The notes under the pieces: model-generated
Databases searched by the model: none
The model's input: the letters and a program-made list of their open reading frames with translations, nothing else
Told to the model about the DNA's origin: nothing
Shown here: positions 60,801-64,000 of the stretch, in pieces
Layout of the letters: every line of letters starts with the position of its first letter
Numbering within the stretch: position 1 is the stretch's first letter
Position numbers and translations under genes: made by a program
NCBI GenBank assembly: GCA_038380795.1
Contig: CM076275.1
Location: 6,481,001 to 6,545,000, forward strand
Direction of reading: 5' to 3'
DNA length: 64,000 nt
From: Pyrocephalus nanus
Lineage: Eukaryota; Chordata; Aves; Passeriformes; Tyrannidae

Positions 60801-63534
60801 TGTTTTGAACCTAATAAATAATCCTCAGGAATATTTACAGAAGATACATAAATGCCAGCACCTCCCCTAAAGATATAGTTCAGTGTCTTAAAATCAACAT
60901 ATGCACACTGGGTGACTGGTTGTGAATATTCTCCCTAAAGAAAAACCCAGCTAGGCAGGCCAGCAGGGTGCTATGCAAATGTCTGAAGAGCAATGATCTG
61001 CCTTCATTGCAGGTTTAATTTATGAACTAGATTTATTAGGTCTTTTTATTGAATGAATTACTGCATATCTTACTTCTTCCTGTGTCAATAGCTGTGTCCA
61101 AGGAGAAGGCAAAAAAATGAAGGGCAAATGACCCAAAGCCTGGCACCACTTTTCATGTGCAAAATCATTATTTGCAAATACCAGCTTGAAACTGGTTCTA
61201 CTCGATGTTTTGTACCCAGAAGAAAAAGAAGCCAAAGTGGGCACTGCAGCTGAGAGTGAAACTCTTTCCCATGGCATCCACAGCAGAGCTTGGCATTGCT
61301 ATCTGCTACATGGCAGCTCAGCCAGAGGAGATGGTTCCCAGCCCACACTCCTGCTGCTCCCTCATCATGGCCCTGCCCAACATCCCTTGTTCTCCACTGC
61401 CTCCCAGGGAGCAGGGACAGAGACACAGCATGAGGAACTGGAATGGTGCTCCCCAAAACAGTCTGAGATGGTAGCAGAAATGAGAAAGAGCAGGAAAAAA
61501 ATGACATTGTGCGCAATATGTCTTGAGCTTCAAATTATTGGCCCCTGCTATATGCTGGGTGCTGCTGGGAACCTTTTCAGAACTGTTTGGAAGACATAAC
61601 TGAGGGTCCTTCACCTGTAACTCTGCAGTGCCATATAAAGATCCTCTTCTTGGAGATTCTGATGGCAAATAATTACTTTTTTCCTTTCTAAATTGCAGTT
61701 TGAGGATTCCCCCCAGCTTCTGCACCAGGCAATTGAGGAGAATGATCTAAATTCTAATATCAAATTACAGACAAGTAATAGACATAAAGCCACCTTAATG
61801 TATAATGAGTATAATGTTTAGCACATACCTAAGAAATATTCCTAGCACTGTAAGATCAAACATAATAAAAGTGTCTTCATTAAGTTATGGAGTACTGAAA
61901 TCACAGCAATTCAGCATCTTGTCATTGCAACAGAGAACAAGAGATAATGAGGTATTAGCCCTGATCTTCCAATCATCTTCAAAGCTGTATCAATTATTGT
62001 TGAGGCTTTTTGCCTGCATGCTTTTTTTATATATCTATTTATTTTTTTTCCATAAAACACAGATGTTTGCCCTGTATTGTATTCATATGAACAGACCAGA
62101 CAAATAAGCATTCAGCTGCTGCATGCATGTAAGTAAAATCATTTTGCATGTAAGGAAAGGAGAAAACAGGCCCATAACCAAGGAAACTGTCAGCTGAATT
62201 ACCAGGAAAAAAAAAAAAAAAAAGGATGTGTGTGAACATGCATTCCCTGATAGATACCTGATCTCTGATGTTGGCCCTTTAGCGTGAGATTGATGGGGAA
62301 CAGTTTACAGTTTTGACATCATGTTGGACTCATCAGAGATGCTGCCATCTTTGCAAGGAGAGAAAGCTGGTGTCTGGCTCAGCAGGCAGCACAGGAAAGC
62401 AGCAGAGACTTGAGGAGGTCTGTTCTGTCTTTCTTACAGTATAGCCATTTGGGATTTCTCTGTGCAATACCTTCTACTGATCATACATTGCCTTTTCCCT
62501 CAAATGCCTCTGTGCCACGTTTACTCTTCTTGATTGTCTTTGGGTCCAGCTCCAAATGGTACTCATTTGCCTTTAATTTCAAAGGTGTTTTGAGAGGTGC
62601 AGGGATCCCTCAAACACTTGAGGAGTACTCATGAGGATGGATGATTACACAGGCTCTGTGCACACAGTGGGGTGAAGCAGAGCAAAAGTCTGTGCTGCAT
62701 GTGGCGTGGGGATACAAGCAGCAGAGTTTAATTTTGAACTAATTTTAATATAATGAATTTGGATTTTCTATGCTCCTAATTCCGCCTAGGTGAACAACAG
62801 AATCAAATTCCTTCAGACTGAGCCCACTGCAACCCCAAATATTTAAATAGAGTTGAAGTGTCACTTAGGGCTGAGACAGCCTATGTAAAGCTCCAGTGAC
62901 CCTCAAGTGCCATGCAGGTGAAGTCTGGGTATCACTTACATGGGAACAGGAGAGAACAGAATCAAGGCCTTTGTGTTCAGTAATTTTGGCATACTAATGT
63001 ATTCAGCTCTCAATCACCTAAGCATCAAAGCAATTAAGTATGGGGTTTCAGCAGTGCATCTTAATTGTGCAGCCTCCTCTGCAGAGCACAGATGATCAAC
63101 CTCACATGGCAATGCAGAGCTTAGGACAGGGAAGTCCATCTCCCATTCAGCTCCTGAATCCTGGTTAGGAGTTCTCCTTCCTTGCAGAGACAGCAGTTGG
63201 TGTTCAGGGACCTGTACCCTCGACCTGTTTCCCCTTCAGTGTCTTTGATCCCATTATTGGTACTGTCTGACCTTGAAACACCCTTTATTTTTTATTGTTA
63301 AGTAGATTAGGAAGAAAGCTTCTTGGAGAGCTTAAAAGACTGTATGCTAAAGATGATTTCTGCAACCTGATATGGATTACCATAGTTACTCTGTCTGAGC
63401 ATGGCAGCTTTCCAACTCCTCTGCCAGGAATGATCTAAAAGCTTTTCTTTTATTGTGTCTTGAGGTGAGAGCCTGGCTTTAAAAAGCTTTCAGAATTCTA
63501 ATTCTTCCCTCCAGTTTGTTGGCAGGGGGAGTCC
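60799..63534. other. Non-coding unique sequence, no gene recognised
   Basis: Frames of 135-143 codons at 61085-61725 overlap each other and a plus frame of 137 codons; none shows a domain. A POU octamer lies at 60973-60980 and an A17 run at 62207-62223. No transposon or RNA gene was recognised. Confidence 0.55.
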
Positions 63535-63720
63535 AGCTCCGCTCCATCTGATGTCCGATATCGCTGATAACCTACAAAAGACGCATTCAGGATCTCTGAT
63601 TGTGCATGTCCAATCACTTAGTTAATTGAGAACACAGGGCGATGCAGCTCGTGGCATCCCCATTATCTCTTCAATCTCTTATTCTTCCAGCCTCTTTCCA
63701 GGCATGCTGTTTAGGGTTTG
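63535..63720. promoter_or_regulatory. Candidate regulatory element with locally normal CpG content
   Basis: Six CpGs fall in about 112 bp (63540-63651), close to the number expected without CpG loss, while the flanks are strongly depleted. They include a CCGATATCG segment at 63555-63563. A TTAATT core follows at 63623-63628. No open frame or repeat is visible. This suggests protection from methylation-driven decay, as in some enhancers, but conservation and function are untested. Confidence 0.25.
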
Positions 63721-64000
63721 TGGCACTCTCACTTCTTCATGGAACATGTGCATTTGCCGGGCCAGATCTCTAGTTAGCAAGAGCAGCAGAATGTAAAGGG
63801 CAGTCTCTTGAGTCTTGTTATCTTCTTATGCACAGTAATAGCACAGTCTGCATGCCATTCATGATTTTTATTTAATAGAGTTTCCTGGTGTGTATTTTAG
63901 GATTCATTTAAAAATACATCAGTGATGAGCAGGGTAGGAAGAAGAAACTGAGCCAAAAATTCTCTCTAAAACCAGACCAATAACTGTCTCCTCCTGCCTG
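63721..64000. other. Unique non-coding sequence, nothing recognised
   Basis: No coding frame, repeat or RNA gene was recognised up to the window edge. Confidence 0.5.

Noticed and set aside
5127..60980. Six POU octamers (5127, 6417, 6654, 18008, 21320, 60973) as a functional set
   Set aside because: About three or four are expected by chance in a window of this size and composition, so the excess is not meaningful.

Overview
This window looks like a stretch of bird nuclear genome, most likely Neoaves, with no protein-coding gene that I can support. The organism call rests on three repeats: (1) a CR1 LINE 3' end at about 41173-41420 carrying the avian CR1 tail (a run like AATCATAGAAT, then a conserved 3' UTR); (2) a complete LTR of about 538 bp at 42943-43480, in the layout of endogenous-retrovirus LTRs common in neoavian and songbird genomes; (3) several much older CR1/L3-like, MIR-like and unnamed amniote repeats. 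The DNA is moderately AT-rich and CpG-poor, repeat density is low, and open frames are short. None of this suggests bacterial, plasmid or viral-genome DNA.

Layout. 1-13.7 kb: unique sequence, with AT-rich blocks at 1.1-1.8, 5.9-6.5, 8.1-8.8 and 12.4-12.6 kb that look like candidate regulatory elements. 13.69-14.2 kb: a degenerate tandem array with a period near 65 bp. 14.2-27.1 kb: unique sequence with further AT-rich blocks. 27.17-27.6 kb: an old CR1 on the minus strand. 30.56-31.26 kb: two adjacent blocks relatively rich in CpG and in intact motifs, the second with an 18-bp palindrome and a polypurine tract beside it. 35.7-36.0 kb: a hairpin and an old repeat. 41.2-43.5 kb: the younger CR1 and the solo LTR. 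48.95-49.8 kb: a decayed, internally deleted CR1/L3-like LINE on the plus strand, followed by another old repeat (50.0-50.5 kb) and a MIR-like SINE fragment (51.85-51.93 kb). 53.46-53.9, 57.9-58.2 and 63.54-63.66 kb: further candidate regulatory blocks.

The simplest reading is an intergenic gene desert or a very large intron with scattered candidate enhancers. Conservation cannot be judged from one sequence, so every regulatory call is low confidence and would be settled by a whole-genome alignment. No tRNA, rRNA, snRNA, known miRNA, CRISPR array or operon was recognised. I found no evidence of a novel gene system. The items most worth checking are the degenerate array at 13.7-14.2 kb, the paired blocks at 30.56-31.26 kb, the CpG-relative-rich block with a TATA motif at 53.5-53.9 kb, and the perfect 27-bp palindrome at 57.45 kb.
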